Notes under the pieces: generated by a model | What the model saw: only the letters and a program-made list of their open reading frames with translations | Database searches by the model: none | What the model was told of the DNA's origin: nothing | NCBI RefSeq assembly: GCF_019024325.1 | Contig: NZ_JAFNJS010000001.1 | Location: 682,001 to 746,000 of the forward strand | DNA length: 64,000 nucleotides | Direction: 5' to 3' | Source: Falsiroseomonas tokyonensis | Lineage (GTDB): Bacteria; Pseudomonadota; Alphaproteobacteria; Acetobacterales; Acetobacteraceae | Part shown: in pieces, positions 1-9,126 of the stretch | Position numbering within the stretch: position 1 is the stretch's first letter | Layout of the letters: each line of letters opens with the position of its first letter | Position numbers and translations under genes: made by a program

Positions 1-1767
1 GCCACCACGCTGACGCTGGCCTCCGTCTACCTGCCGCTGGGCCTGGTCCCCGGGCTGCTGGGCAGCCTGTTCCGCGAATTCGCCTTCACGCTGGCCGCCG
101 GCGTGTTGCTCTCGGGCTTCGTCTCCCGCACCCTGTCGCCGATGATGTGCTCGCGGCTGCTGCGCGCGAAGCGGCCGGGTGGCGTGGCGATGCGGCTGGA
201 TGCGCTGTTTGCGCGGCTTTCGGCCGGCTATGCGCGGCTGCTGCGGCGGCTGCTGCGGCATCGGCGGCTCTTGGCGCTGGCGGGCGTTCTGCTGTTCCTC
301 GCCGGCATCACGGCGATGTCGAAGCTGCCGGCGGAATTCGCGCCGGGCGACGACGCCGGCTACCTGATGGTGAAATTTACCGCGCCGCAGGACTCCACCA
401 ATACCTACATGGATTCCATCGCCGCCCGCGTGCAGACGGTGTTCGAGGACGTCTCCGAACGCCGCGGCAGCATGATCATGAATGGGCTGACCGCGCCGAA
501 CGAAGGCCTGGCCTTCCTCATGCTGCGCCCCTGGGCGGATCGCGCGGCAACCGCCGCCGAGATCGGCGCCCGCATCCTGCCGGCGCTCACCAACATCCCC
601 GGCGCCCGCTTCAACCTGCTGGACCCCAACCCGCTGGCCGGTGGCAGCGTGCCGCCGGTGCAGCTGGTGGTGAAATCCACCGGCAGCTACGAGGACCTGG
701 CCCGGCTGATGGCCCCGCTCGCCAGCTATGCCCGCGCCCATCCCGGCATCACCGCGCCGGCGGTCGATCTCGACCTGAACACGCGGCGCATCGACGTGCT
801 GATGGACCGCGCCATGGCGGCGGTGCTGGGCATCGAGATCGACCGCATCGGCCAGACCATCAACGTGTTCCTCGGCGGCCAGCAGGTGGGCTTCCTCGGC
901 TTCGGGGGGGAGCAGTACAAGGTGATGGTGCAGGTGGACGAGGCCGACCGGCGCGACACCAGCATCCTGTCCAATATCAACCTGCGCACCGCAGCCGGCG
1001 ACCTGGTACCGCTGGCGCAGATTGTGACGCTGCGGGAGACGGTCGGCGCCTCCTCCCTGCCGCGCTTCCAGCAACTGCGCTCCGCCCGCATCGGCGCCTC
1101 CGTCGCGCCGGGCTGGACCCTGGGGCAGGTGATTGCCGATCTGGAGGCCGAAGCCGCGCGGGTGCTGCCGCCGGGAACGCAGCTGGATTTCGATGGGCCG
1201 ACGCGGGCGCTGAAGCAGGCGGATGCCGCGGTGCTGATCGTCTTCGTCCTGGCGCTGGTTTTTATCTACCTCGTGCTTTCGGCGCAGTTCGAAAGCTTCC
1301 GCGATCCCTTCATCGTGCTGTCCGTCGTGCCGCTGGCCATGGTGGGGGCAGGGCTCGGGCTGCTCGCGGTGGGGGGCACGCTGAACGCCTACAGCTTCAT
1401 CGGGCTGGTCACGCTGATCGGGCTGGTGGCGAAGAACGGCATCCTGATCACCGAATTCGCCAACCAGCTGCGCGACCAGGGCCGCGCCATGGAGGAGGCG
1501 GTGGTGGAAGCCGCCGCCACGCGGCTACGGCCGATCCTCATGACGACGGTGGCCACCAGCCTCGGCGCGGTGCCACTGCTGCTGACCGTCGGGCCCGGCG
1601 CGCGGTCGCGCGAGGATCTCGGCGCCGTCGTGGTCGGCGGCATGACGCTGGGGCTGCTGGTCTCCCTGGTGCTGGTGCCGGCCTGCTACCTGATGCTGTC
1701 GCGCCGGGAGCGGCCGGAACTGGTCTCGCCGCCGCTGGACCAGGGCCTGCCGCATGGGGCGGATTGA
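1..1767 (+). CDS. RND multidrug/export pump, inner-membrane permease (3' part)
   Basis: The reading frame is open from the first base of the window, so the 5' part of the gene lies outside; 588 residues are visible of a family that is usually about 1,030 long. What is present is the second half of an AcrB/MexB-type proton-driven efflux permease: the TM5/TM6 region at the start, the second periplasmic porter region (visible residues about 100-400), then five C-terminal membrane segments. The loop with KNGILITEFA and the following RLRPILMTT stretch is typical of TM10-TM11 in this family. The substrate cannot be told from sequence. The gene ends 4 bp from the convergent phosphopantetheinyl transferase gene. 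With the acyltransferases that follow, export of a polyketide product is possible, but this is inference. Confidence 0.93.
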   Translation, partial: ATTLTLASVYLPLGLVPGLLGSLFREFAFTLAAGVLLSGFVSRTLSPMMCSRLLRAKRPGGVAMRLDALFARLSAGYARLLRRLLRHRRLLALAGVLLFLAGITAMSKLPAEFAPGDDAGYLMVKFTAPQDSTNTYMDSIAARVQTVFEDVSERRGSMIMNGLTAPNEGLAFLMLRPWADRAATAAEIGARILPALTNIPGARFNLLDPNPLAGGSVPPVQLVVKSTGSYEDLARLMAPLASYARAHPGITAPAVDLDLNTRRIDVLMDRAMAAVLGIEIDRIGQTINVFLGGQQVGFLGFGGEQYKVMVQVDEADRRDTSILSNINLRTAAGDLVPLAQIVTLRETVGASSLPRFQQLRSARIGASVAPGWTLGQVIADLEAEAARVLPPGTQLDFDGPTRALKQADAAVLIVFVLALVFIYLVLSAQFESFRDPFIVLSVVPLAMVGAGLGLLAVGGTLNAYSFIGLVTLIGLVAKNGILITEFANQLRDQGRAMEEAVVEAAATRLRPILMTTVATSLGAVPLLLTVGPGARSREDLGAVVVGGMTLGLLVSLVLVPACYLMLSRRERPELVSPPLDQGLPHGAD

Positions 1768-1771
1768 GTCC

Positions 1772-2443
1772 TCAGCGGCGGCGCAGCGCCAGCGCCAGGA
1801 TATGGCGCGGCGTCGGCTGCCATTGCAGGAAGCGCCAGCCCGCCACGCCGCCCGGCGCGAAGGCCAGGCGCGGCGGGTCCAGCGTGAAGCCGAAACTGTC
1901 GAGGCCGGCGCCGATGCCCTCCCCGGTCGCCTTCACATAGGCCTCCTTCAGCGTCCAGATCCGCAGGAAGCCGGCATGGCGGTCGGCCGGCGGCATGGCG
2001 GACAGCAGCGCCGCCTCGGCCGGCGCGAAGTAGCGTTCCGCGAGGCCCGGACCGGCTTCGCGACGCGCGAGATCTTCCACATCGAGGCCCAGATCATCCA
2101 CGGCGGTGACGGCGCAGGCCACCAGGCTGCGGGTGTGGGACAGGTTGAAGCGCAGCCAGGGCAAGCCATGCGCAGCCGCCACTTCCGGCTTGCCGTGCCG
2201 GCCGATGTCAAAGGTCCAGTCCTCCGCCGGCAGGCCGCCCGCCTCGGCCAGCATCTCGCGGGCCAGGGCATGGGCGGCGATATAGGCGCGGCGATCGGCG
2301 TCGAAATGGAAGCGCGCAGCGGTGGCGCGTTCCGCCGCGCTGAGGCGCGCGTGCCAGGCTTCCAGGGTCGGCGCATCGGCGCTCTCCGGCAGAAGCCAGC
2401 GCAGGCGCACCAGATTGCGCGCGGAAGAAGGGACTTCGGGCAT
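1772..2443 (-). CDS. 4'-phosphopantetheinyl transferase, Sfp type
   Basis: The protein has 223 residues, usual for Sfp/Gsp-type enzymes, which move 4'-phosphopantetheine from CoA to the serine of acyl or peptidyl carrier proteins. The core motifs are visible: LGLDVED near residues 118-124, with the Mg-binding Asp121 and Glu123, and WTLKEA at 163-168, with Lys166 and Glu167. The ATG at 2443 is chosen because the protein family begins here; the frame stays open upstream but runs antisense through the acyltransferase genes and makes no sense there. It is divergent from the acyltransferase at 2453, with only 9 bp between the starts. The Sfp type (rather than AcpS) and this setting point to activation of secondary-metabolite carrier proteins. 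Confidence 0.9.
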   Translation of the reverse strand: MPEVPSSARNLVRLRWLLPESADAPTLEAWHARLSAAERATAARFHFDADRRAYIAAHALAREMLAEAGGLPAEDWTFDIGRHGKPEVAAAHGLPWLRFNLSHTRSLVACAVTAVDDLGLDVEDLARREAGPGLAERYFAPAEAALLSAMPPADRHAGFLRIWTLKEAYVKATGEGIGAGLDSFGFTLDPPRLAFAPGGVAGWRFLQWQPTPRHILALALRRR

Positions 2444-2452
2444 GGCGGGACG

Positions 2453-3427
2453 ATGACGGCAGGCATGGGCGCGGGCAATGGCCGCACGGTGATGATGTTC
2501 GCGGGCCAGGGCGCGCAATACTACCAGATGGGGCGGGAGCTGTTCGGCGCGGATCCGGTCTTCCGCGCCGCCATGCTGCGCTGCGACCAGGCCGCCGGCC
2601 CGATCGAGGGTCGCAGCATCACCGAAATCATCTACGGCCGTCCGATGGCGGAAAGCGAGAGCTTCGACCGGCAGATGGAAACCGCGCCGGCGCTGCTGGC
2701 GGTGGGCTGGTCCCTGGCGCAGGTGCTTTTCGCGCGCGGGATCCAGCCGGAGCTGCTGCTCGGCTACAGCCTGGGCGAGACCATCGCCGCCACCGTCGCC
2801 GGCGTGCTGCCGCTGGAAGACGCCTTCGCGCTGCTGTTCGAGAATGCGCGGATCATCGAGGCCATGCTGCCACCGGCCGCCATGCTGGCGGTGCTGGAGG
2901 GCGCCGCGCGTGTCGCGGCCTTGCCCGCCGTGCGCAAAGCCGGCGCCGAGGTGGCGGCGGAGAACTCCGACCGTCACTGCGTGCTGACCCTGCCGCGCGC
3001 CGCCCTGCCGGCGCTGCGCGCGGCGCTGGAGGCCGAAGGGCTGATCGTCGCGCTGGTGCCGGTACGGCACGGCTTTCATTCCTCGCTGCTGGCGCCGGCG
3101 GAATCCGCGTTGCAGGCCGCAGCATCCCGCCGGGCCTTCGCGCCGCCGCGCTACAGGCTGGTCTCCTGCGCCACGACTGAAATCCTGCCCGGGCTGACGG
3201 CCGCGCATCTCTGGCAGGTCGCGCGCGGGCCGATCCTTTTCGCCGAGACGCTGCGCAAGCTGGTGGCGGAAGGCACGCCGCTGCGCTTCGTGGAAGCGGG
3301 GCCCACCGGCACGCTCGCCACCTTCACCCGCCAGGTGCTGGGCCCCAAAACCCTGGCGCTGCCCGCCATCAACCAGTTCGGCCAGGACCTGCGCAGCCTG
3401 GAGATCCTCGAGGAGCGGTTCGGATGA
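2453..3427 (+). CDS. Free-standing acyltransferase, trans-AT acyl-hydrolase-like
   Basis: This is a 324-residue stand-alone FabD-fold protein. The N-terminal FAGQGAQYYQMGREL resembles the PksD/PedC-type proteins of trans-AT polyketide clusters, which act mainly as proofreading acyl hydrolases. The nucleophile elbow is GYSLGE with Ser106, where Tyr replaces the usual His before Ser, and the catalytic His is His209 in GFHS. Where the next gene has QRRG, supplying the arginine that binds the malonyl carboxylate, this one reads ENAR, so malonyl specificity looks lost. It overlaps the next acyltransferase by ATGA. A role in clearing stalled acyl units from carrier proteins fits, but no PKS module is visible in the window. 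The start at 2453 leaves a plausible short leader; Met5 or Met14 are alternatives. Confidence 0.82.
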   Translation: MTAGMGAGNGRTVMMFAGQGAQYYQMGRELFGADPVFRAAMLRCDQAAGPIEGRSITEIIYGRPMAESESFDRQMETAPALLAVGWSLAQVLFARGIQPELLLGYSLGETIAATVAGVLPLEDAFALLFENARIIEAMLPPAAMLAVLEGAARVAALPAVRKAGAEVAAENSDRHCVLTLPRAALPALRAALEAEGLIVALVPVRHGFHSSLLAPAESALQAAASRRAFAPPRYRLVSCATTEILPGLTAAHLWQVARGPILFAETLRKLVAEGTPLRFVEAGPTGTLATFTRQVLGPKTLALPAINQFGQDLRSLEILEERFG

Positions 3428-4293
3428 CGCTGATCCATATCTTTCCGGGACAGGGTTCACAGCAGCGCGGCATGGGGCGGGACCTGTTCCCGCGCTTTCC
3501 CGATCTGGTGGCCCAGGCGGACGCGATCCTCGGTACCAGCATTGCAGCCCTTTGCCTGGAGGATGCGGAGGGCAGGCTGCGCCGCACCGAATGGACCCAG
3601 CCGGCGCTCTATGTGGTGGAGGCGCTGGGCCATCTGGCGCGGGTCGAGGATAGCGGCCGCACGCCGGATTTCGTCGCCGGCCACAGCCTCGGCGAATATG
3701 CCGCGCTGTTTGCCGCCGAGGCCTTCGATTTCGCCACCGGCCTGCGCCTGGTGCAGCGCCGCGGCGCGCTGATGGGGGCGATGACCGGCGGCGGCATGGC
3801 CGCGGTGCTGGGGCTGGAACGGGCGCGGCTGGAGGCGGCGCTGGCGGGCCAGACGTCGCTGGATTTCGCGAATCTCAACGCGCCAACGCAGACCGTGCTC
3901 TCCGGCCCCGCCACGGCGCTGGAGGCGGCGCAGCCCCTAGTGGAGGCTGCCGGCGGCCGCTGGTTCCCGATCAATGTCGCGACCGCCTTCCACTCCCGCC
4001 ACATGCAGCCCGTGCGGCTGGATTTTGCCGAATTCCTGGCCGGCATCACCTTCCAGCCGCTGATGCTGCCGGTGATCGCCAATGCCACCGCCCTGCCCTA
4101 CCGGGACGGGGAGGTGGCGCATCTCCTGGCCCGGCAGATCGACAGCCCCGTGCGCTGGGTGGAGACCGTGCAGTATCTGCTGGACGAGCCCGAGCCCGAA
4201 TTTGTGGAAATCGGCCCCGGCCAGGTGCTGACGCGGTTGGTGGCGGAGATCAGCCGGCAGCCGGTGCCGGCGAATATCGCACGGCGTCTCTGA
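3424..4293 (+). CDS. Malonyl-CoA:ACP acyltransferase (FabD/trans-AT type)
   Basis: The protein has 289 residues and all catalytic features of a malonyl acyltransferase: FPGQGSQ at residues 7-13, GHSLGEYAAL with nucleophile Ser88, the arginine region QRRG near 111-114, and AFHSRHM with His190. It loads malonyl units from malonyl-CoA onto carrier-protein phosphopantetheine. It overlaps the upstream acyltransferase by 4 bp (ATGA). Housekeeping fabD normally sits with fabG/acpP/fabF, which are absent here, so a dedicated trans-acting AT for a polyketide synthase is more likely than the fatty-acid enzyme; this is inference. Its 3' end overlaps the convergent soxG gene by 44 bp. Confidence 0.85.
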   Translation: MTLIHIFPGQGSQQRGMGRDLFPRFPDLVAQADAILGTSIAALCLEDAEGRLRRTEWTQPALYVVEALGHLARVEDSGRTPDFVAGHSLGEYAALFAAEAFDFATGLRLVQRRGALMGAMTGGGMAAVLGLERARLEAALAGQTSLDFANLNAPTQTVLSGPATALEAAQPLVEAAGGRWFPINVATAFHSRHMQPVRLDFAEFLAGITFQPLMLPVIANATALPYRDGEVAHLLARQIDSPVRWVETVQYLLDEPEPEFVEIGPGQVLTRLVAEISRQPVPANIARRL

Positions 4294-4738
4294 CCCTTAG
4301 GTTCCGCCCCCGCCCGGCCGCCTGCAGCGCCGCAGCCAGGCTGTCGCCGTAGCTGCGGGCGCAGGACAGGTGGAAGGTCTCGCCATCGAGCCAGAGCAGC
4401 AGCGGCAGGTGCGCGCCCAGCGTCGCCGCCGCGGCGCCCGGTGGGAAGGCGCGCGGATGCAGGTCCAGCGGCAGGATTGTTGCCAGCAGCTCGCGCACCA
4501 GCGGGCCGCGCAGGGCAAACAGGCTGCGCGCGCCATCCATCGGCGTGCGCTGCGCGGGCGCCACGGGCAGCACCAGGCCCGGCGCGTGGAAGCACAGCCA
4601 CTGCCGCGGCGCCGTCCAGACCGCAGTGGCACCCGCCACCGGCGCCCAGCCCGGGCGCTGCGGCAATCCCGGAAGCAGGTCCGGCGGACCATGCAGCGCC
4701 GTCAGGCCGATGCCGCAAAAGGGCTGAAGCTCAACCAC
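4250..4738 (-). CDS. soxG: Sarcosine oxidase gamma subunit
   Basis: This is the last gene of soxBDAG, a 162-residue small subunit of heterotetrameric sarcosine oxidase. It follows soxA with a GTG start at 4738 that overlaps the soxA stop, the usual close coupling of these subunits; an ATG at 4798 lies deep inside soxA and is less likely. The sequence is weakly conserved but shows the typical opening VELQPFCGIG, a central WLCFHAP segment and a C-terminal LRVRDA. In the complex the gamma subunit packs against the folate-handling half of alpha. Its end runs 44 bp antisense into the malonyl acyltransferase gene. Confidence 0.82.
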   Translation of the reverse strand: MVELQPFCGIGLTALHGPPDLLPGLPQRPGWAPVAGATAVWTAPRQWLCFHAPGLVLPVAPAQRTPMDGARSLFALRGPLVRELLATILPLDLHPRAFPPGAAAATLGAHLPLLLWLDGETFHLSCARSYGDSLAAALQAAGRGRNLRVRDAVRYSPAPAAG

Positions 4739-7628
4739 GGGTGCGCGTGCCTTCCGGGTCGATGAAGACAGGGGCCGCCACCTCCGCCTCCCCGTCATGG
4801 CCGCGCAGCGCGTCGAAGACGCGGATGCGCGTGCCTATGCGGTCGCGCCCCTCCGCCAGCAGCGCCAGGCCGATGGTCTGCTGCAGGTTTGGCGACCAGC
4901 AGGCCGCCGTGACATGGCCGAGGTCATTCTCCGTCACCGCCGCCGCCCCCGGCGCCAGCAGATGCGCCCCCGTGCGCAGCCCCGCGCCACGCAGCCCCAC
5001 CAGCACCGGCCGCGCCGGATCCACCAGCGCCGGCCGCTGCGCCAGGGCACGACCGATGAAGTCCTTCGTGGTGGACAGCATGCGGCCGAGGCCGAGGTCG
5101 CCGGCCGTGGTCTGGCCATTCAGCTCGCCGCCGCCGGCATGGCCCTTCTCGATGCGCAGCACGCCGAGCGCCTCCGTCCCATAGGGCACGGCGCCGGCCG
5201 CCAGCAGCCGGTCCGCCAGCGCCTCCGCCGCTTCGGGCGGCACGCCGATCTCGTAGGCGAGCTCGCCGGAGAAGGAGATCCGGTACAGCCGCCCGCGCAG
5301 CCCGCCCACGAATGCTGCGTCCAGGCAGGCCATATGCGGCAGTGCGGCGTTGGAAACATCGGCTTGCGTGACCTGCGCCAGCACGTCGCGCGCCTGCGGT
5401 CCGGCGAGCGCGATCTGCGCCCAGGCCTCGGTGACGGAGAGGATGGCGACATCCAGCTCCGGCCGCAGCACCTGATGCGCATATTCCAGATGCTGCATCA
5501 CGCGCGCCGCATTGGCCGTCGTCGTGGTGACGAAGAAGCGATCCTTCGCCAGCCGTGCGCAGGTTCCGTCATCGAGAACAAAACCGTCCTCACGCAGCAT
5601 GATGCCGTAACGGATGCGGCCGGGCTTCAGCGTCGACATGGTATTGGCATAGACGAAGTCGAGCAGCGCCGCGGCGTCCGGCCCCACCACCTCGATCTTT
5701 CCCAGGGTCGAGACATCGCAGAAGCCGGCCGCGCGGCGCACCTGCAGCACCTCGCGATCCACGCTGTCGCGCCAGCCCGTCTCGCCCGGCCGCGCATACC
5801 ATTCCGCGCGCTGCCAGGCGCCGCTGTCCACAAAACTCGCGCCGTGGCGGGCGGACCAGGCGTGCAGCGGCGTGCGGCGCACGGGCCGGAAATCGCGCCC
5901 CGTCTGCGCGCCGGCCAGCGCGCCGATCGTCACGGGCGTGTAGGGCGGGCGGAACATCGTGGTGCCGGTCTCGGCGATGCCGCGGCCGGTCGCCTCCGCC
6001 AGGATGGCCAGGCCCACGACATTGGCGGTGCGGCCCTGGTCGGTGGCCATGCCGAGGGTGGTGTAGCGCTTGGCATGCTCGACACTGCGAAAACCCTCGC
6101 GCGCGGCCAGCGCGATGTCGTCCACGGTGACGTCGTGCTGGAAATCCACGAAGGCTTTGCGGCCCGGCACATGGTACAGCGCGCGCAGGCCGGCGGGCTC
6201 GTCCTCCGCCTGCGGCAGGTCCAGCGGCCTGCCGTCATGCCCCGCATCGCGCGCGGCCTGAAGTCCCGCGGCGGCGCCATCGGCGAGGCAGGCGGCCAGG
6301 GTGAAGCGCCCCGCTGCGGCGCCCGCCACAACCATGCCCGGCGGCGGCGTACCTGGCAGGAAGGCAGCCTGCGCTGCGTCCCAGACCGGCCGCCCACCCT
6401 GATGGGCGGAGAGATGCAGCGTCGGGTTCCAGCCGCCGGCGACAGCGAGCACATCGGCGGCGATGCGCTCACCGCTGTCGAGCTGCACGGCCGACAGGCC
6501 GAGCCGGCCGCGCGTGCCGACAACCCGCGCGCCCGCCACCACGCGCATTCCGGGCATGGCCGGCGCCTCGGGGCGGGGATCCACCACCGTTACCTCCGCC
6601 CCCGCATCGCGCAGCGCGGTGGCCGTGCGCAGCCCATCATCGCCGGCGGTGAAGACCACCGCGTGGCGGCCTGGAAGAGCGCCGTAGCGGTGGATGTATC
6701 CGCGCACCGCCGCGGCCGACATCACGCCGGGGCGGTCGTTGCCTGGGAAGGCGATCGGTCGTTCCACCGCGCCGGCCGCCAGAACCACGCGCTTCGCGAC
6801 GATGGTCCAGCCGCGTTGGCGCGGCATGTCTGGCGGCGGCTCCGGCAGATGGTCCGCCACGCGCTGCACCGCGCCATAGGTGCCGTGGTCGAAGGCGCCA
6901 AAGACGGTGGTGCGCGGCAGCAGCGTGACCTCCGGCAGGTTCTGGAGTTCCGCCAGCACCCACGCGACCCAGTCCAGCGCCGGCGCGCCGTTGATCTCCT
7001 GCCGATCCGCCAGAAGCCGGCCGCCCAGCGCAAAATCCTCCTCCGCCAGGATCACGCGTGCGCCGCTCCGCGCGGCGGCGAGTGCGGCGGCAAGGCCCGC
7101 GGGGCCGGCGCCCACCACCAGCACATCGCAATGCGCATGCATCCGTTCATAGCGGTCCGGATCGGGCGCGGTGGCGGCGCGGCCGAGGCCGGCGGCGCGG
7201 CGGATCAGCGGCTCGTACACCTTCTCCCAGAAGGAGGACGGCCACATGAAGGTCTTGTAGTAGAAGCCTGCGGAGAGCAGCGGGCCGAACAGCCCGTTCA
7301 CCGCCATCACGTCGAAGCGCAGACTGGGCCAGCGATTCTGGCTGTGTGCCACAAGACCTTCGAACAGCTCCGCGGTCGTGGCGCGCGTATTGGGCTCCTG
7401 CCGGCCGCCCGCGCGCAGCTCCACCAGCGCGTTCGGCTCCTCGCTGCCCAGGCCCCAGATGCCGCGGGGGCGATGATACTTGAAGGACCGCCCGACCAAG
7501 CGCAGGCCATTGGCCAGCAGCGCGGAGGCCAGCGTGTCGCCTGCATAGCCCTGATAGCCGCGGCCATCGAAGGTGAAGCGCCGCGGTTGCATGCGGTCGA
7601 TCAGCCCGCCGGTGGCGAGGCGCGTCAT
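4731..7628 (-). CDS. soxA: Sarcosine oxidase alpha subunit
   Basis: A 965-residue large subunit of heterotetrameric sarcosine oxidase, which converts sarcosine, O2 and tetrahydrofolate to glycine, H2O2 and methylene-tetrahydrofolate. Domains in order: an N-terminal ferredoxin-like fold (about 15-100) with no cysteines, as usual where the iron-sulfur cluster has been lost; an NAD-binding Rossmann domain with VVGAGPAG at 171-178; and a C-terminal GcvT-like aminomethyltransferase and folate-binding half from about residue 590 on. The ATG at 7628 overlaps the soxD stop as ATGA. Upstream in-frame residues are antisense-like low-complexity sequence and were excluded. Confidence 0.95.
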   Translation of the reverse strand: MTRLATGGLIDRMQPRRFTFDGRGYQGYAGDTLASALLANGLRLVGRSFKYHRPRGIWGLGSEEPNALVELRAGGRQEPNTRATTAELFEGLVAHSQNRWPSLRFDVMAVNGLFGPLLSAGFYYKTFMWPSSFWEKVYEPLIRRAAGLGRAATAPDPDRYERMHAHCDVLVVGAGPAGLAAALAAARSGARVILAEEDFALGGRLLADRQEINGAPALDWVAWVLAELQNLPEVTLLPRTTVFGAFDHGTYGAVQRVADHLPEPPPDMPRQRGWTIVAKRVVLAAGAVERPIAFPGNDRPGVMSAAAVRGYIHRYGALPGRHAVVFTAGDDGLRTATALRDAGAEVTVVDPRPEAPAMPGMRVVAGARVVGTRGRLGLSAVQLDSGERIAADVLAVAGGWNPTLHLSAHQGGRPVWDAAQAAFLPGTPPPGMVVAGAAAGRFTLAACLADGAAAGLQAARDAGHDGRPLDLPQAEDEPAGLRALYHVPGRKAFVDFQHDVTVDDIALAAREGFRSVEHAKRYTTLGMATDQGRTANVVGLAILAEATGRGIAETGTTMFRPPYTPVTIGALAGAQTGRDFRPVRRTPLHAWSARHGASFVDSGAWQRAEWYARPGETGWRDSVDREVLQVRRAAGFCDVSTLGKIEVVGPDAAALLDFVYANTMSTLKPGRIRYGIMLREDGFVLDDGTCARLAKDRFFVTTTTANAARVMQHLEYAHQVLRPELDVAILSVTEAWAQIALAGPQARDVLAQVTQADVSNAALPHMACLDAAFVGGLRGRLYRISFSGELAYEIGVPPEAAEALADRLLAAGAVPYGTEALGVLRIEKGHAGGGELNGQTTAGDLGLGRMLSTTKDFIGRALAQRPALVDPARPVLVGLRGAGLRTGAHLLAPGAAAVTENDLGHVTAACWSPNLQQTIGLALLAEGRDRIGTRIRVFDALRGHDGEAEVAAPVFIDPEGTRTRG

Positions 7629-7876
7629 CGCCGGCAGGCCTCCGCGCCGGCCACCACATGCGTGCGCGTGTCGCGCATCACCCGCAGCCATTGACGGCAG
7701 CCATGGATGTGCTGCCAGAGCTCCGCATGCAGCCCGGCGGGATTGTCGCGCAGATGCACGTAGTCGTGCCACGCCGCCATCGGCGCATCCGCCGCAGGGC
7801 GCGGCGGCGGCGCGCTGCCAATTGTCAAAAATTCGGCGGCGTCGCGTTCGCCGCAGAAGGGGCAGGGAATGCGCAT
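7625..7876 (-). CDS. soxD: Sarcosine oxidase delta subunit
   Basis: An 83-residue zinc-binding subunit. It opens with CPFCGERD (Cys5 and Cys8) and has HIHGC at 56-60, giving the CxxC plus His/Cys zinc site known from SoxD structures. The conserved YVHLRDNPAG and QWLRVMRDTRTH segments are present. The gene overlaps soxB upstream (TGATG, one base shared) and soxA downstream (ATGA), so all four subunits are likely translated in coupled fashion. Confidence 0.93.
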   Translation of the reverse strand: MRIPCPFCGERDAAEFLTIGSAPPPRPAADAPMAAWHDYVHLRDNPAGLHAELWQHIHGCRQWLRVMRDTRTHVVAGAEACRR

Positions 7877-9126
7877 CAGTGCAGGTTCGCCTGGGCGCCG
7901 GCGCCCTTCTCGTCGATCACATGGCCCGTCGCAAAACGGTCGAGCCGAAAGGCCGCGTTCAACGCATGTGGCTGACCCGTGGCGATGGTATGCGCGAAGC
8001 ACCAGCCGCTGGCCGGCGTCGCCTTGAAGCCGCCATAGCACCAGCCGCAGTTGAGGAAGAGGCCATCCACCGGCGTGCGATCGATGATCGGCGATCCGTC
8101 CATCGACATGTCCATGATGCCGCCCCATTGCCGCAGGTATCGCAGGCGCGACATGGAAGGGAACAGCTGCACCGCGCATTCCATCACGTCGTGGACCACA
8201 GGCAGATTGCCGCGCTGGGCGTAGGAGTTGTAGCCGTCGATATCGCCGCCGAAGACCAGCCCGCCCTTGTCGGACTGGCTGACATACAAATGGCCGGCGC
8301 CATAGGTGACGACGGTGTCGATCATCGGCTTCACCGCCTCCGAGACGAAGGCCTGCAGCACATGGCTTTCGATCGGCAGTCGCAGCCCCGCCATGGCCGC
8401 GACGCGGGAGGTGTTGCCCGCCACCGCCAGGCCCACGCGCTTCGCGCCGATGAAGCCGCGCGTGGTCTCCACGCCCAGCACGCGGCCGCGCTCGATGCGG
8501 ATGCCGGTCACTTCCGTGTTCTGCAGCAGGTCCACGCCGAGCTGGTCCGCCGCGCGCGCAAAACCCCAGGCGACGGCATCATGCCGCGCGGTGCCGCCGC
8601 GCCGCTGCAGCAGCCCGCCTTTTACCGGGAAGCGCTGGCTGTCCAGGTTCAGCCCCGGCACCATGGCACGCACCTGCGCCGCATCCAGCAGCTCCGCATC
8701 CACGCCCGCCAGGCGCATGGCATTGCCGCGCCGCGCATAGGCATCGCGCTGGCTGTCCGAATGGAACAGGTTCAGGACGCCGCGCTGGCTGACCATCGCA
8801 TTGTAGTTCAGGTCCTGCTCCAGCCCTTCCCAGAGCTGCATGGACTTCTCGTAGAAGGGCGTGTTGCCGGGCAGCAGGTAGTTGGAGCGGATGATGGTGG
8901 TGTTGCGGCCGACATTGCCGCCGCCGAGCCAGCCCTTCTCCAGCACCGCGACATCCGTGATGCCGTGGTTCTTCGCTAGGTAGTGCGCCGTGGCCAGGCC
9001 GTGCCCGCCGCCGCCGACGATCAGCGTGTCATAGGCGGCCTTCGGCGCCGGATCGCGCCAGGACGGCGCCCAGGACCGGTTGCCGGTCAGCGCATGGCGC
9101 AGCAAGGCGAGGGCGGAATGGCGCAT
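7876..9126 (-). CDS. soxB: Sarcosine oxidase beta subunit
   Basis: A 416-residue flavoprotein subunit that carries the FAD site where sarcosine is oxidised and holds the covalent FMN shared with alpha. It shows a dinucleotide motif GGGGHG at 38-43, the GGGNVGRNTTIIRSNY segment that follows the Rossmann fold, and RHDAVAWG with His181, the candidate for histidyl linkage to FMN. It is the first gene of soxBDAG. Full-length match to the family supports the ATG at 9126. The intact operon implies growth on sarcosine, or on glycine betaine or creatine through sarcosine. Confidence 0.95.
   Translation of the reverse strand: MRHSALALLRHALTGNRSWAPSWRDPAPKAAYDTLIVGGGGHGLATAHYLAKNHGITDVAVLEKGWLGGGNVGRNTTIIRSNYLLPGNTPFYEKSMQLWEGLEQDLNYNAMVSQRGVLNLFHSDSQRDAYARRGNAMRLAGVDAELLDAAQVRAMVPGLNLDSQRFPVKGGLLQRRGGTARHDAVAWGFARAADQLGVDLLQNTEVTGIRIERGRVLGVETTRGFIGAKRVGLAVAGNTSRVAAMAGLRLPIESHVLQAFVSEAVKPMIDTVVTYGAGHLYVSQSDKGGLVFGGDIDGYNSYAQRGNLPVVHDVMECAVQLFPSMSRLRYLRQWGGIMDMSMDGSPIIDRTPVDGLFLNCGWCYGGFKATPASGWCFAHTIATGQPHALNAAFRLDRFATGHVIDEKGAGAQANLH

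Noticed and set aside
1772-3460. A long frame extending the PPTase upstream
   Set aside because: The extra 339 residues are antisense to the two acyltransferase genes and match no family.
4797-7694. A 965-codon open frame antisense to soxA
   Set aside because: It mirrors soxA codon by codon, is rich in Arg/His/Gln/Ala, and has no recognisable domain; long antisense frames are common in DNA this GC-rich.
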